DNA of 64,000 bases, taken from Natrinema limicola JCM 13563. GTDB lineage: Archaea > Halobacteriota > Halobacteria > Halobacteriales > Natrialbaceae. The DNA lies in the NCBI RefSeq assembly GCF_000337475.1, contig NZ_AOIT01000016.1, forward strand, positions 68,608 to 132,607, given 5' to 3'. Of the stretch, positions 53,375-62,558 are shown in pieces. A program made the translations under genes and the position numbers. The notes under the pieces are model-generated. The model made no database searches. It saw nothing but the letters and a program-made list of their open reading frames with translations, and was not told the origin of the DNA. Position 1 is the stretch's first letter; the number at the start of each line of letters is the position of its first letter.

Positions 53375-53509
53375 ATGGTCAGAGCTTCGACGATCGTGCT
53401 CGTCGTCGGTGTCGGGTTGCTGTTCGTCCCGATTCCACCCGTGTCGACGGTCCTCGGTGCGGTCGTCATTCTCGTCGGGGCAGCGCTTAGAATCTTGACT
53501 GATCACTGA
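53375..53509 (+). CDS. 44-residue two-helix membrane miniprotein
   Basis: 44 aa beginning MVRASTIVLVVGVGLLFVPI, a first helix, then a proline turn (PPVSTVL) and a second hydrophobic helix ending in LRILTDH. It is short but codon use and pattern look genuine, and it is typical of small haloarchaeal membrane proteins. Function unknown. No neighbour explains it. Confidence 0.55.
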   Translation: MVRASTIVLVVGVGLLFVPIPPVSTVLGAVVILVGAALRILTDH

Positions 53510-53605
53510 CTTGTCCACGATCGCCGTTTGATTTCGGTTTGATCGGTTTGCACGCGTTGCATCGTTAGGTCCACGGTTTTATTGACTGTCGTTCAATCAG
53601 TACGT

Positions 53606-54961
53606 ATGGCTTCATCCCCGCACGTTCTCGTTGCCGGCGGCGGTCTCGCCGGACTCGTCGCCGCCCGGCACCTCGCCGCCGGCGGCGTCGACGTCACCTT
53701 GCTCGAGCGCCACGACACGGTCGGTGGCCGCGTCCGAACCGTCGAGCGCGACGGTTACCGGTTTGATCGCGGCTTTCAGGTATTGTTTACGGCCTATCCC
53801 GCAGTCCAGCGGGAACTCGATCTCGAGGCGCTCGACCTACGACGGTTCGCGCCGGGTGCCACCATCGCGGGCCCCGACGGCCGAACGGTACTCGCGGACC
53901 CGCTTCGTGAACCCAGCACGATCCCAGCGACGCTATCAAATCCCGTCGTCTCCGTCGGTGACGCGCTCCGAATCGCTCGACTCTGGTGGAACCTCCGTCG
54001 AACCGATCCCGAGACGGTGCTCGAGGAGGGTATCGACGAGACGATCCGGGCATATCTCGATAAACGCGGGTTCTCAGACCGGTTCATCGACGAATTCGTC
54101 GCCCCGTTTTACGGTGGGATCACGCTCGATCGCTCGCTGTCGACCTCGAGCCGTGTCTTCGAGTACACGTTCCGAACCCTTGCGGCGGGCGAGATCGCCG
54201 TCCCCGCTGCGGGAATGGGGGCGATCACGGCCCAACTCGCAGACCGCGTCCGCCAGGTCGGCGGCACCATCGAAACCGGGGTCAGGGCCGAGTCGGTTAC
54301 AGCGACCGGGGGCGACTCGAGCGGATCGGACGGTCCCGTCAGGGTCGAGACCGATACCGGGACCGTCGAAGCTGACGCGGTCGTCGTCGCGACCGACCCA
54401 CCGACCGCCCGCGACCTGACCGGCGTCGACGCGATCCCCACGGAGGCACGCGGCTGTGTCACCCAGTATTACGCGCTGCCACCCGGCGTCGACCTCGAGA
54501 CCGACCGGCGGCTGCTGTTGAACGCGACCGAAACGGGGCCGAACCACGTCGTCCCGCATAGCGCGGTCGCGCCGACGTACGCCCCTGACGGCACGACGCT
54601 CATCAGTGCGACGTATCTCGGCGGCGAGAGCTATAGACCCTCGAGGCGAAGCGGCGCGAGCCGCGGAGCGGCGGAACGCGACGGGGAACTATCCGAACTG
54701 ACGCGACGAACGCTCGGGTCGTGGTATCCCGACCACCGGTTCGACGGGCTCGAAGCTATCCACACTGAACGGGTGCCGTTCGCCCAGTTCGTCCAGCCAC
54801 CGGGCTTTCGCGAGCGGCTGCCCGACGTTCGCGATCCGGCGGGGCCGGTCTATCTGGCGGGTGACTACATGCAGTGGTCGTCGATTCAGGGCGCGATGGA
54901 GAGCGGCCGACAGGCTGCGAAGGCCGTCATCGACGATCTGTCGAGGTCTCGGGGCCGGTGA
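53606..54961 (+). CDS. FAD-dependent amine-oxidase/phytoene-desaturase-like flavoprotein
   Basis: 451 aa. The dinucleotide motif VLVAGGGLAGLVAARHLAAG is near residues 8-26, then ERHDTVGGRVRT and a C-terminal FAD motif GPVYLAGDYMQWSSIQGAME. The fold is that of protoporphyrinogen oxidase/phytoene desaturase relatives. A short Arg/Ser insertion (about 352-366) interrupts the region after SATYLGG. Substrate unknown; carotenoid or quinone work is possible. The TATA box is about 27 bases upstream. Confidence 0.8.
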   Translation: MASSPHVLVAGGGLAGLVAARHLAAGGVDVTLLERHDTVGGRVRTVERDGYRFDRGFQVLFTAYPAVQRELDLEALDLRRFAPGATIAGPDGRTVLADPLREPSTIPATLSNPVVSVGDALRIARLWWNLRRTDPETVLEEGIDETIRAYLDKRGFSDRFIDEFVAPFYGGITLDRSLSTSSRVFEYTFRTLAAGEIAVPAAGMGAITAQLADRVRQVGGTIETGVRAESVTATGGDSSGSDGPVRVETDTGTVEADAVVVATDPPTARDLTGVDAIPTEARGCVTQYYALPPGVDLETDRRLLLNATETGPNHVVPHSAVAPTYAPDGTTLISATYLGGESYRPSRRSGASRGAAERDGELSELTRRTLGSWYPDHRFDGLEAIHTERVPFAQFVQPPGFRERLPDVRDPAGPVYLAGDYMQWSSIQGAMESGRQAAKAVIDDLSRSRGR

Positions 54962-55023
54962 CGGACCAGTCACGACGCAATCGTTAAGTCGATGGTCGCT
55001 GACGTTTCGGTCTGATTTCTCGA

Positions 55024-55880
55024 ATGAAACTACTCGTACTCGGGGACCTCCACCTCGGCGAAGACGGGTACGCTGGTCGCCCGCACCCGTCGTGGGAGCG
55101 GTTCGACGCCGTCCTCACCGTCGGCGACGTCGCTCACTCTCGCGTGAGCGTCGCAAACGGGACGTTGCAGCAAGAGGAACTAGTCGGACTCGAGGAAGCG
55201 ACGGCCTTCTTCGAGCACTTAGACGACCTCGGTGTCCCAGTTCTAACGGTCCCCGGAAACCACGATCATCATCGGCACGAGGAGTGTATTGACGGCGCGA
55301 CAGGGGTACGGAACCTGCACCGAGCGGCGACCGACCTCGGAGCGTATCACGCGTTCGGCTTCGGGAGCGAGCTGCTCGACGACGGTCCGGAAGTCCGATA
55401 CGATCCCGAAGCGATGACTGAGATCGACGACCCCGACGCATGGCTCGCGCGAACGCTCGACCGTGCTGCAGGCGACGACACGGAAGCTGCCGTCGCGTTG
55501 TGCGACCGACTCGAGGGGGTCGACCAGCAGTTTTCTACCTACAGTGACGGATACGAGACGCTGACGTCGCTCGCGACGGCTAGCGAAGACAGCCATGGGA
55601 CGATCGGGATCACACACGTCCCACCGTTCAACACCACGCTCGATCGGGTCGCCGAGTCCGTCCCCCGTATCGGCGGTCGCCACTGGGGATCGATCGCACT
55701 CACGAACCTGCTGACCGATCACGACATTTCGTTCGTCGCGTGCGGACACATCCACGAGGCCGAGGGCGTCGAAACATCGCCGGCACGCCCTGTCTCAACG
55801 CTGGCTACCGGAGTGCCTACGACGTGACCCTCGAGAACGGCGACGTCTCGATCACCGACGCCGAACCACCGATCGAGTAA
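55024..55880 (+). pseudogene. Metallophosphoesterase with a C-terminal frameshift
   Basis: The calcineurin-type motifs are intact in the first frame: GDLHLG (D8, H10), TVGDVAHSR, PGNHDHH and CGHIHEAEG. After GVE near 55773 the frame ends in SPARPVSTLATGVPTT and a stop at 55827. One base further, the other frame reads GTPCLNAGYRSAYDVTLENG up to a TAA at 55880, the natural end of such proteins. A single lost base near 55774 explains this. It could be a real mutation or a sequencing error. Confidence 0.65.
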
Positions 55881-55920
55881 GCGCATCGGAACGCAGCCGA
55901 CGATGCCGACTCAGGCGGCT

Positions 55921-56640
55921 TCACAGCAGTTTTCGGAGTTCTCCCAGCGGCGGAAACCACAGCGTCTCGCCGCTCGAGTCGTCCCGAACCGCGGGATAGA
56001 ACTCGTCTGCGTTCCGGACGAGCGGCGTCTGAAAGTCGCGGCCAGCCATTCTATTGACGGTCGCGCCGGCAGCGAGCCGGGTAAACGCAGGAAGGACGAG
56101 CACGTCCGCACCCTCGTAGGCGTCGGGGCCGTAGAGAACACACGGCCGTTTGCAACCCTCGATCGACAGCGCGGGATGATCGTGGCCAACGATGTACCGG
56201 TCGGCTGTCGTCTTCGGTCGCTCATGGCCGTGACAGACCACCGTCTCGCCGTCGGCCAGTTCGTACTCGAGGGTAGTCTCGACGTCAAAGACCGTCTCGA
56301 GCATCGTGTCGTGGTTGCCCGGCGTGACGACCAACTCGGCTTCAGCCGCGTTGACGACATCGATCAGTCGATCGAGATCGCGCTCGACGCCGCGTGGAAG
56401 GCGCGAAAACGAGTGTAACAGGTCGCCAGCGATGACGACCGTGCTCGGCTCGGTCGCCGCGAGTACGCTCTCGAGTCGCTCGCGGACGTCGGTACCGTCG
56501 TCGATCGGAGCGTCGACGCTCGAAGCAGCCGCTTTCCCGAGGTGAACGTCCGCGATGACGAGCGTCTCGGCAGCGGGAACGAAGACAGCGCGGTCGTGGA
56601 CGGCAAACGGAACGTCGATCGCGACGCCGGTGTCAGTCAT
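55921..56640 (-). CDS. Metallophosphoesterase (DNA-repair-type YbjB/DUF2259-like)
   Basis: 239 aa. Motifs in order: IADVHLGKAAAS (D31, H33), VIAGDLLHSFSRLPRG, TPGNHDTML, CHGHE and VGHDHPALSIEG. The arrangement is that of the archaeal phosphoesterases found near helicases, though none is adjacent here. Start at ATG 56640, overlapping the archaeosortase stop by 8 bases, so translation is coupled to artA. Substrate unknown. Confidence 0.8.
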   Translation of the reverse strand: MTDTGVAIDVPFAVHDRAVFVPAAETLVIADVHLGKAAASSVDAPIDDGTDVRERLESVLAATEPSTVVIAGDLLHSFSRLPRGVERDLDRLIDVVNAAEAELVVTPGNHDTMLETVFDVETTLEYELADGETVVCHGHERPKTTADRYIVGHDHPALSIEGCKRPCVLYGPDAYEGADVLVLPAFTRLAAGATVNRMAGRDFQTPLVRNADEFYPAVRDDSSGETLWFPPLGELRKLL

Positions 56641-57625
56641 CGCCCGTTTCGGAGCGGGCCGTGCGTGCCGCTGCATCGGTCTCGCCCTGAACGTCCGCGC
56701 CGAGGGCGTCCGCGAGGTCGTACTCCGTGCCGGTCAGGATGTAGAGGACTTCCTCGAGGGGCTCGAGCACTTCGGGGAGCAGGCGGACGACGAGGTACGT
56801 AATGCCAAGCAGGGCGACGATCGACAGCGACTGGGCGATGAAGTTGTGGGCGACGAGATAGGAGGTTCGGTCGGCGGGTGCGCCCATGAACTCCGTGACG
56901 AAGTAGACGAAGACGTCCTGCTGGAACCAGCCCCACGGCGAGGCCAGCCCGATGAAGACGTTCCGGACGAGATTCAGAAACCAGATGACGCCGATCGAGA
57001 GCACGAAGGGCGTAACTTTTCGCTTGAGCGGTGCGTCGACCGCTGCGATGAGACCGCCGAAGATGGCCATGCTGCCGATGCCGGTACAGGACATGATGAT
57101 GTAGGTCGTCCGGCCGGTCACGGTCTCGTTGGGATCGAACCCGAACTTGCTCATATAGCCGTTGCTTCCTTCGACGATGCCGGGACTGTAGCCGAACAGC
57201 TCCATCCCGAAATGCGTCTGGGCGGCCGTCGTCTCGATCAGCCACGTACGAACGACGGGGATCGTCTCCGCAGGCAGATAGAAGAGACCCATGAACGCGA
57301 CGGCGTTCGACAGCACGAGCAGTGACTCTCGTCCCTGCACGAGCAGATACCCGGCATAGACGGACAGCGGCAATGCAGCCAGTGTCAGCAGCGTTTGAAT
57401 CGGGCTTTTGACCTCGAGATAGTAGTGTGGGACCATCGTCAGCCAGAAGAGGCCGAAGACGACCCAGGCACCTGCTGCGAGGTAGCGTGCAGGGTCGACG
57501 AAATCGCGCCATTCGAGGACCATCGCTGCGACGAACGCGCCGATCGCGGTCCAGGCGAGGACGTCTCCGAGCGGAATCGAACCGATAGTTACCGCTGTCG
57601 ACGCGGGTAGGGTCGGCATGTTCAT
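56633..57625 (-). CDS. artA: Archaeosortase A
   Basis: 330 aa with about eight membrane helices. The catalytic residues are visible: C180 in IIMSCTGIGS, R221 in NLVRNVFIG and H260 in VAHNFIAQS. It cleaves PGF-CTERM proteins and links them to lipid. One such protein is encoded at 20842 in this window. ATG 57625 or 57619 may be the start. The downstream phosphoesterase overlaps its stop by 8 bases; a functional link is possible but untested. Confidence 0.88.
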   Translation of the reverse strand: MNMPTLPASTAVTIGSIPLGDVLAWTAIGAFVAAMVLEWRDFVDPARYLAAGAWVVFGLFWLTMVPHYYLEVKSPIQTLLTLAALPLSVYAGYLLVQGRESLLVLSNAVAFMGLFYLPAETIPVVRTWLIETTAAQTHFGMELFGYSPGIVEGSNGYMSKFGFDPNETVTGRTTYIIMSCTGIGSMAIFGGLIAAVDAPLKRKVTPFVLSIGVIWFLNLVRNVFIGLASPWGWFQQDVFVYFVTEFMGAPADRTSYLVAHNFIAQSLSIVALLGITYLVVRLLPEVLEPLEEVLYILTGTEYDLADALGADVQGETDAAARTARSETGDD

Positions 57626-57730
57626 CTCACTCCGATGGTCTCTCCGGCTATCAACTTGACGCCTCGGTACGACCGAGCGACACAGCGGGCCGACCGCGTC
57701 CCTTTTTGCCGCGCACCGAAATATAGCGGT

Positions 57731-58510
57731 ATGGTCGACGTCCTCGACAACAAGCGGGCCGCGACGCGGTTCCGGATTCTCGTCCAGATCGCCGAGCGCC
57801 AGCCCGCGGTCAGCCAGGGTGAGATCGCCGAGGAAGTCGGCGTGACGAGTCAGGCCGTCAGCGAATACATTCGCGAACTCGTCGAGGAAGGATTCGTCGA
57901 AAAGGAAGGCCGCTCTCGCTATCGCGTCACTCGCGAAGGCGTCGACTGGCTCTTCCGTGCGGCCGACGACGTTCGTCGGTTCGCCGATCACGTCACCGGC
58001 GACGTCCTCGGCGCGATGAGCGAGGATGCGTACATCGCCACCGACGACATCGAGGAGGGCGAAACGGTCTCGCTGACCGTTAAGGACGGCCTGCTTCATG
58101 CCACGCCGGGGAATGAGGGTCCCGCGACCGGGATCGCGACTAGCGACGCTGAAGCCGGGACCGATGTCGGTGTCACCAGTTTCGAGGGCGTCATGGAACT
58201 CGAGCCCGGCTCCGTCACCGTTCTCCAGGTGCCATCGATCCGTACCGGCGGCAGCCGTGCGATCGACGATGTGACGCTCACCGACGCGTGTGCCGACGCC
58301 GATCTCGTCGTCGCCACCGGTGTCGAGGCCGTCGTCGCCTGCCGGCAGGCCGGTACCGAGCCTGCGGTCACCTTCGCCGTCGGTGATGTCGCGGCTGACG
58401 CCGCAAGTCACGGCCTTGCGGTCACCGCCGTCGCCACGACCGACGCCGTTGGCCGCGTCACCGACGCACTGCGTGATGCCGACGTGTCCTACGAAGTCCT
58501 CGAGGGCTGA
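57731..58510 (+). CDS. MarR/TrmB-like regulator with a C-terminal sensing domain
   Basis: 260 aa. The winged helix VSQGEIAEEVGVTSQAVSEY with IRELVEEGFVEKEGRSRYR lies at residues 27-70. The remaining 180 residues form an alpha/beta domain (DADLVVATGVEAVVACRQAG) with no recognised family. Start at ATG 57731; a T-rich element near 57704 is 27 bases upstream. It is divergent from artA with about 105 bases between starts, which makes it a candidate regulator of that gene. Confidence 0.75.
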   Translation: MVDVLDNKRAATRFRILVQIAERQPAVSQGEIAEEVGVTSQAVSEYIRELVEEGFVEKEGRSRYRVTREGVDWLFRAADDVRRFADHVTGDVLGAMSEDAYIATDDIEEGETVSLTVKDGLLHATPGNEGPATGIATSDAEAGTDVGVTSFEGVMELEPGSVTVLQVPSIRTGGSRAIDDVTLTDACADADLVVATGVEAVVACRQAGTEPAVTFAVGDVAADAASHGLAVTAVATTDAVGRVTDALRDADVSYEVLEG

Positions 58511-58684
58511 TACGGACAGCTGTCAGTCATTTCTGGCGTCCCCGTACCCCGCCGCGGGTGTGCCGGGACACAGTGACGAATATAAGCGGCCCGGCCGACG
58601 TCCCGTCTCCCGGTTCTGATACGGGAAGACTGCGCGGCTCACTCAGCGACACAACTGGCTGCAGAAACGAAGCAAATCGAGTCG

Positions 58685-59452
58685 TTATCCGATGTAGCGC
58701 AGGTCGTCGTCGGTCGGCACGTCCATGCTCTGTTGTTGTTCCATCTCCTGGATCTTGCCGATGACGTCTTCCATCTCGTCGGCCCGCTCGTCGAGGGATT
58801 CATAATCGAGGTCGAAACCGAGGACATCCGCAAGCACCTCGAGCACCGATCGGGCGCTTTTGGGATCGACGAGATAGCCACTGGTCTCGCCCATCAGGCA
58901 AGCCGCATCGAAGCCGCGGCGCTCGCCGAGTCCCAGCAAGAGCCCGGAGACACCGACGATGCCGCCGGCGGGTTCGTCCTCGCGGAACTCGACGCCAGCA
59001 TCCTCGAGGCCCTCGAGCAACGACTCGTCGCTGACGGCCCCGACGACGGCGTACTCGTCGATGAGTTCACCGGTCGGGACGCCACCGAGTGCATACACCT
59101 CGGTCGCGCCGAACTCCGCGGCGATGTCGAGGAAGGCGTCGGTCAGCGTGTAGTGACCGGCGTTGCTCTGGGCCTGATGGTCGCCGGTCAAAAGCAGGAG
59201 ATCTCTGCCGTCGGGAACGTCGACGGCGTAGACCTCAGCACAGGTCAGTTCCGAGACACCGTTCTCGATGCTCACCTGCGGCGGGAACTCGCGGGAGTAG
59301 ACCCGTCGGACGAGCGTGCTCTCGCCTTCGAGTTCCTCGAGCAGGTGTTCGACGGCGAGGGTGCCGACGTGTCCGACCCCCGGCAACCCCTCGACGAGGA
59401 CGGGGTCGTCCAGTTCGACCTCGGCGACTGCGTCGATCTCGAGTTCGTCCAT
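58685..59452 (-). CDS. PAC2-family (proteasome assembly chaperone-like) protein
   Basis: 255 aa. Patterns LVEGLPGVGHVGTLAVEHLL and VYALGGVPTGEL are those of archaeal PAC2 proteins, followed by a coiled C-terminal tail (MEDVIGKIQEMEQQQS). The gene is last in the L44e-S27e-aIF2a-Nop10 operon, with 6 bases after nop10. Such linkage with translation genes is conserved in archaea. Actual chaperone work is not demonstrated. Confidence 0.85.
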   Translation of the reverse strand: MDELEIDAVAEVELDDPVLVEGLPGVGHVGTLAVEHLLEELEGESTLVRRVYSREFPPQVSIENGVSELTCAEVYAVDVPDGRDLLLLTGDHQAQSNAGHYTLTDAFLDIAAEFGATEVYALGGVPTGELIDEYAVVGAVSDESLLEGLEDAGVEFREDEPAGGIVGVSGLLLGLGERRGFDAACLMGETSGYLVDPKSARSVLEVLADVLGFDLDYESLDERADEMEDVIGKIQEMEQQQSMDVPTDDDLRYIG

Positions 59453-59458
59453 ACCGTA

Positions 59459-59638
59459 TCAGCGATGGCGACGTTTAAGAGCGCGTCGGTACTCGCCGTG
59501 GGGGTCGTTGGGGTCAAAGGGTGCCGGCGCGCTGTTTTCGGCGTCAGCACCGCACTCGGGACAGGTGTCAGAAAGGGTATATACCGGGCGGTCGTGGACC
59601 GCTCGCCACGCCGAACACACCCGGATATCCGATTTCAT
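59459..59638 (-). CDS. nop10: Ribosome biogenesis/H/ACA RNP protein Nop10
   Basis: 59 aa: [32 protein letters not shown] and a basic tail HGEYRRALKRRHR. Nop10 holds pseudouridine-guide RNPs together with Cbf5. A zinc ribbon is reduced to C26/C29 with C8. The ATG overlaps the aIF2-alpha stop by one base. It is too short for usual gene finding cut-offs but clearly real. Confidence 0.88.
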   Translation of the reverse strand: MKSDIRVCSAWRAVHDRPVYTLSDTCPECGADAENSAPAPFDPNDPHGEYRRALKRRHR

Positions 59639-60438
59639 TACTCGTCGTCGGTCCGTCGCTCGCGGTGATACTCGCCGCTGCCGTCGTGGTCTTCGATCGC
59701 GGCGATCGCGCGATCAGCGCTGTCCTCGAGGTGAGATTCGGCGGTCTTGTAGTTCGGTGCCTGCACCTCGATGCGGTACTCAGGTGCGCCGACGTAGCTC
59801 ACTTCGAGGTCGACTTCCTCGGGCACTTCGCCGTTGCCTTCGGCGGCCTCGAGGGCCTCGCGGATACCGTCGACACCGCTTGGCGAGGGGTTCTCTAAGT
59901 CGACGTAGCCAGTGACGTTGACGTAGGGTACCGAGACGTTCTCGCGGGCGGTCTCGACGAGCGAGTCGATCTCGTTGTCGTCGAGATCAGTGTCAGCGAG
60001 GGCTTCCTCACCGTGGATCGCGGCCTGCTTGAAGCCGTCGTAGAGGCTTCCGTGGGCCCCGATCAGTTCGTTGGCGATCGCGGTATAGGCCTCGTCGTCG
60101 ATGTCGTCGCCGAAGGCCAGTTCCATCCAGTTGTCGGCCTTCTGCTCGTTTTTCCACTCCTGAATCTTGTCGGAGCGCTGGTGGTCGTTGACGTCTTTCA
60201 GCGAGAGGTCGATCTGCTGGGAGCTCTCGTCGACATCCAGGACCTTACAGACGACGATCTGGCCCTCGCGGACGTGGTCGCGGACGTTTTTGATCCAGCC
60301 GCTTGCGACTTCGGAGATGTGGATCAGTCCGCGCTTGTCCTCGTACTCCTCGAGATCGACGAAGACACCGAAGTCCTCGATTTCGTCGATCTTGCCGACG
60401 ACGAGTTCGCCGGGGTCGGGCCAGCCGCTGTATTTCAT
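59638..60438 (-). CDS. eif2a: Translation initiation factor aIF2 subunit alpha
   Basis: 266 aa. An S1 domain (residues 1-85, [20 protein letters not shown], then [20 protein letters not shown]) is followed by a helical middle and a ferredoxin-like C-terminal domain ending in RERRTDDE. It is part of the ternary complex delivering initiator Met-tRNA; that tRNA is encoded 1.7 kb away at 62138. Overlaps S27e by 4 bases. Confidence 0.93.
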   Translation of the reverse strand: MKYSGWPDPGELVVGKIDEIEDFGVFVDLEEYEDKRGLIHISEVASGWIKNVRDHVREGQIVVCKVLDVDESSQQIDLSLKDVNDHQRSDKIQEWKNEQKADNWMELAFGDDIDDEAYTAIANELIGAHGSLYDGFKQAAIHGEEALADTDLDDNEIDSLVETARENVSVPYVNVTGYVDLENPSPSGVDGIREALEAAEGNGEVPEEVDLEVSYVGAPEYRIEVQAPNYKTAESHLEDSADRAIAAIEDHDGSGEYHRERRTDDE

Positions 60439-60608
60439 CGTGACTCGACTGTGTCGATGATCTCGTGTTCGATCTCGGCTTTGCCGCCGGTCGGTCGCGC
60501 AAGCGTCGTGCCACAGACGGCACAGGCGACCTCCGTGGAGGCCTTGCCGAAGACGGTCTGTTCGTTCTCGCAGTCACCGCATCGGACGCTGTAGAAGTTT
60601 CCTGCCAT
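60435..60608 (-). CDS. rps27e: 30S ribosomal protein S27e
   Basis: 57 aa zinc ribbon: C10, C13, C29, C32 in [20 protein letters not shown] and [11 protein letters not shown], ending [11 protein letters not shown]. Start at ATG 60608. Its stop overlaps the aIF2-alpha start by 4 bases. Typical archaeal ribosomal protein. Confidence 0.92.
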   Translation of the reverse strand: MAGNFYSVRCGDCENEQTVFGKASTEVACAVCGTTLARPTGGKAEIEHEIIDTVESR

Positions 60609-60613
60609 TGAAA

Positions 60614-60895
60614 TCACTCCTGGAACTCGAGTCGGCCAGCGCGCCATCCCTCGCGGAGGTGGGCCTTGCCACATTCGCTGCAGCGGTACTTGAGGTCGGT
60701 CTTCTTGGTCGGCTTCTCGCCACCGGGCACTTTCGAGAAGCGACCGGAGTTCCCGATCGACGCGCTGTTGCGCCGGGTACGGCGAGCGTCCCATTTCATA
60801 CCCGAGGAGCGGCCGGTTCGGGACTTTTCGACTTCGTGTTCGTGGTGTTCGTTGCAGTGCGGGCAGTACGTATTGAATCGGCGTGGCATCTGCAT
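60614..60895 (-). CDS. rpl44e: 50S ribosomal protein L44e
   Basis: 93 aa. It has [20 protein letters not shown] (C11, C14) and [12 protein letters not shown] (C72, C75). First gene of the operon, 5 bases before S27e. A TTTTTAAAC box about 40 bases upstream on the minus strand (60930-60940) implies a short leader. An ATG at 60889 is an alternative start. Confidence 0.92.
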   Translation of the reverse strand: MQMPRRFNTYCPHCNEHHEHEVEKSRTGRSSGMKWDARRTRRNSASIGNSGRFSKVPGGEKPTKKTDLKYRCSECGKAHLREGWRAGRLEFQE

Positions 60896-61094
60896 GGTTA
60901 TCTCACTTGCTGTGGCCTATGGCAGCGCTGTTTAAAAACCGTTTGATAGCCGCCGGACCACCGCCCACGGGCGACGGTGGGCTGCCGGCCACGCTCGCTG
61001 TTGACTTGCAAACGGGACTGCTCTCCGTCGTCCGGTTTGCGAGGCGACAGCAGCCTCCGAAGCGTTTAATCCGCTCTCCTGTGAAGCTGAAGGC

Positions 61095-61361
61095 ATGAAG
61101 CAGCTCATCATCCACGGCGATCCCGGCATTCGAAATGGAGCCATCATTCGATACGGGGAGTCGGAAGTGGTCTGTTTTGGGATCAACAGAAACGGCGAGT
61201 ACCACGGTCCTGACCGGGTCCAGCTCTGGTGTACCGTCGGCGAGGAAGACGAGTACGAGGATTACGAGAAGCGAAACTACGTGCCACACTTCCTCGAGGT
61301 CGACCATGTCGAGGCCGAGGATGTCGAAGTTATCCGGCCGAAAGCCGATCTCGCGATCTGA
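61095..61361 (+). CDS. HAH_0734 family conserved protein
   Basis: 88 aa: MKQLIIHGDPGIRNGAIIRY, LWCTVGEEDEYEDYEKRNYV, ending PKADLAI. The pattern is a conserved haloarchaeal family named after HAH_0734 (recalled). A TTTAA box lies 28 bases upstream. It is divergent from the L44e operon. Function unknown. Confidence 0.75.
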   Translation: MKQLIIHGDPGIRNGAIIRYGESEVVCFGINRNGEYHGPDRVQLWCTVGEEDEYEDYEKRNYVPHFLEVDHVEAEDVEVIRPKADLAI

Positions 61362-61550
61362 TCGCTATCGGTACAACTCCCGTCCCGAGTCCTGTCCAAC
61401 CAGTCCGTTCATGACCGGCTTCCATTGGCAACTCAGACAGCGTGCTCGAGTTCACAGATCTATCTCTTAGTTGCTATTTTTACATGGCGACCGGAAGATG
61501 GAAATCCAAGCCGTCGACAGTGACCGGTACGCTCGAGGCCGAATACGACG

Positions 61551-61997
61551 ATGAGTAATTCCCTGTCAGAGGTCGTCCGGATGCGGGTTCGTGCGCTGTG
61601 TTCGACGACGCGATTCGGGCAGTTCGTCGGCGTCGGTGCCGTCGGAGCGGCCGTCGACAATGTGGTTCTCGTGTTGGTAGTCGAGGCGACAGTTCTCGGT
61701 CCGGTCATCGCGAAAGTGCTCTCTTGGGAGCTCGGCATCGCGGTAATCTTTGCGATCAACGAACGATGGACGTTCGCTGACTACGGAAAGAGTGGACTTC
61801 GACCCCTGGGGAAGCGATTCCTGCGTTCAAACGTGGTCCGACTCGGTGGGTTTCTCGTGACGCTGGCGGTACTAGCTGTTCTGGTTCGTCGGTTTGCGGT
61901 CTGGTATGTGCTGGCGAACGTCGTCGGGATCGGCGTTGGCTTCTTCGTTAATTACACCTGTGAGAGCCTCTATACGTGGCAGGTCCATCAGAAGTGA
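61551..61997 (+). CDS. GtrA family membrane protein
   Basis: 148 aa with four hydrophobic helices: FGQFVGVGAVGAAVDNVVLV, LSWELGIAVIFAINERWTFA, GGFLVTLAVLAVLV and VLANVVGIGVGFFVNYTCES. GtrA proteins help move or flip glycolipid precursors in cell-surface glycosylation. A GCTATTTTTAC box near 61478 lies 70 bases upstream. No glycosyltransferase is adjacent. It ends just before an inverted repeat and the tRNA gene. Confidence 0.85.
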   Translation: MSNSLSEVVRMRVRALCSTTRFGQFVGVGAVGAAVDNVVLVLVVEATVLGPVIAKVLSWELGIAVIFAINERWTFADYGKSGLRPLGKRFLRSNVVRLGGFLVTLAVLAVLVRRFAVWYVLANVVGIGVGFFVNYTCESLYTWQVHQK

Positions 61998-62001
61998 ACT
62001 A

Positions 62002-62044
62002 CCCCGCCCTACTCGCTCTCTCCGATCGCTTCTTGGGGGCGGGG
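62002..62044 (+). terminator. Stem-loop after gtrA, terminator-like or element end
   Basis: CCCCGCCC (62002-62009) pairs with GGGCGGGG (62037-62044) around a 27-base loop. GC-rich stem of this kind follows several haloarchaeal genes. It has no T-tract, so whether it ends transcription is uncertain. It may instead be part of an old insertion beside the tRNA gene. Confidence 0.4.
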
Positions 62045-62137
62045 GCTTGGCACCCTCAACGCCACCGCTAACGGGAGAAACCCGCATACGGCATCCGAAT
62101 CACAACCCTTAACTAGGCGACTCGGGTATGAACAGGT

Positions 62138-62212
62138 AGCGGGATGGGATAGCCAGGAGATTCCGGCGGGCTCATAACCCGCAGATCGGTAGTTCAAATC
62201 TACCTCCCGCTA
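62138..62212 (+). tRNA. Initiator tRNA-Met (CAU)
   Basis: 75 bases with the acceptor pair AGCGGGA/TCCCGCT and discriminator A. The anticodon stem GCGGG/CCCGC flanks CTCATAA (anticodon CAT at 62173-62175), the three G-C pairs that mark an initiator. The T-loop is GTTCAAATC. A TTAA element about 27 bases upstream is a likely promoter. CCA is not encoded. It acts with aIF2. Confidence 0.92.
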
Positions 62213-62217
62213 CTTTT

Positions 62218-62350
62218 GACGAATTCACCGACGAACGACGAGTGGAGCGAGGAGTGAGTCCGGAATTCGTCGAAAGACGATGAGTAGATTTGAACTAGAC
62301 GACGAGGGAGCGAAGCGACCGAAGTCGGCGTGGTTCAAATCTCCCTCCCG
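62218..62350 (+). repeat. Duplicated and inverted tRNA-Met fragments with flanking inverted repeat
   Basis: Just after the tRNA, GACGAATTC (62218-62226) faces GAATTCGTC (62263-62271). Then GTAGATTTGAACTA (62284-62297) is the exact reverse complement of TAGTTCAAATCTAC in the tRNA T-arm. A diverged direct copy of the tRNA 3' end, GGTTCAAATCTCCCTCCCGC, lies at 62331-62350. This looks like the scar of past integration at the tRNA 3' end. The rest of 62213-62558 holds no gene. Confidence 0.6.
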
Positions 62351-62558
62351 CGACGTTTTAGCGTGACCAAACCCGTGAGTCTCATCTCGAGCACGGTCGG
62401 ATCTCGAATCGGACAGCACAGAACGAGGAGTGACTCACAATTCAACGCCGTCTCGCGCTTTCTGACCGTGAACACGCCGCTGACAACCGTTCAGCGCCGC
62501 GCTTGAGCACCCCCTCTCGAGCCGCTGGCCACGAATCCACCGTCGGAAATCCAGCAGG

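Noticed and set aside
61484-61558. 24-codon open frame overlapping the gtrA start
   Set aside because: The likely TATA box places the transcription start after its ATG, so it would not be translated from that promoter.
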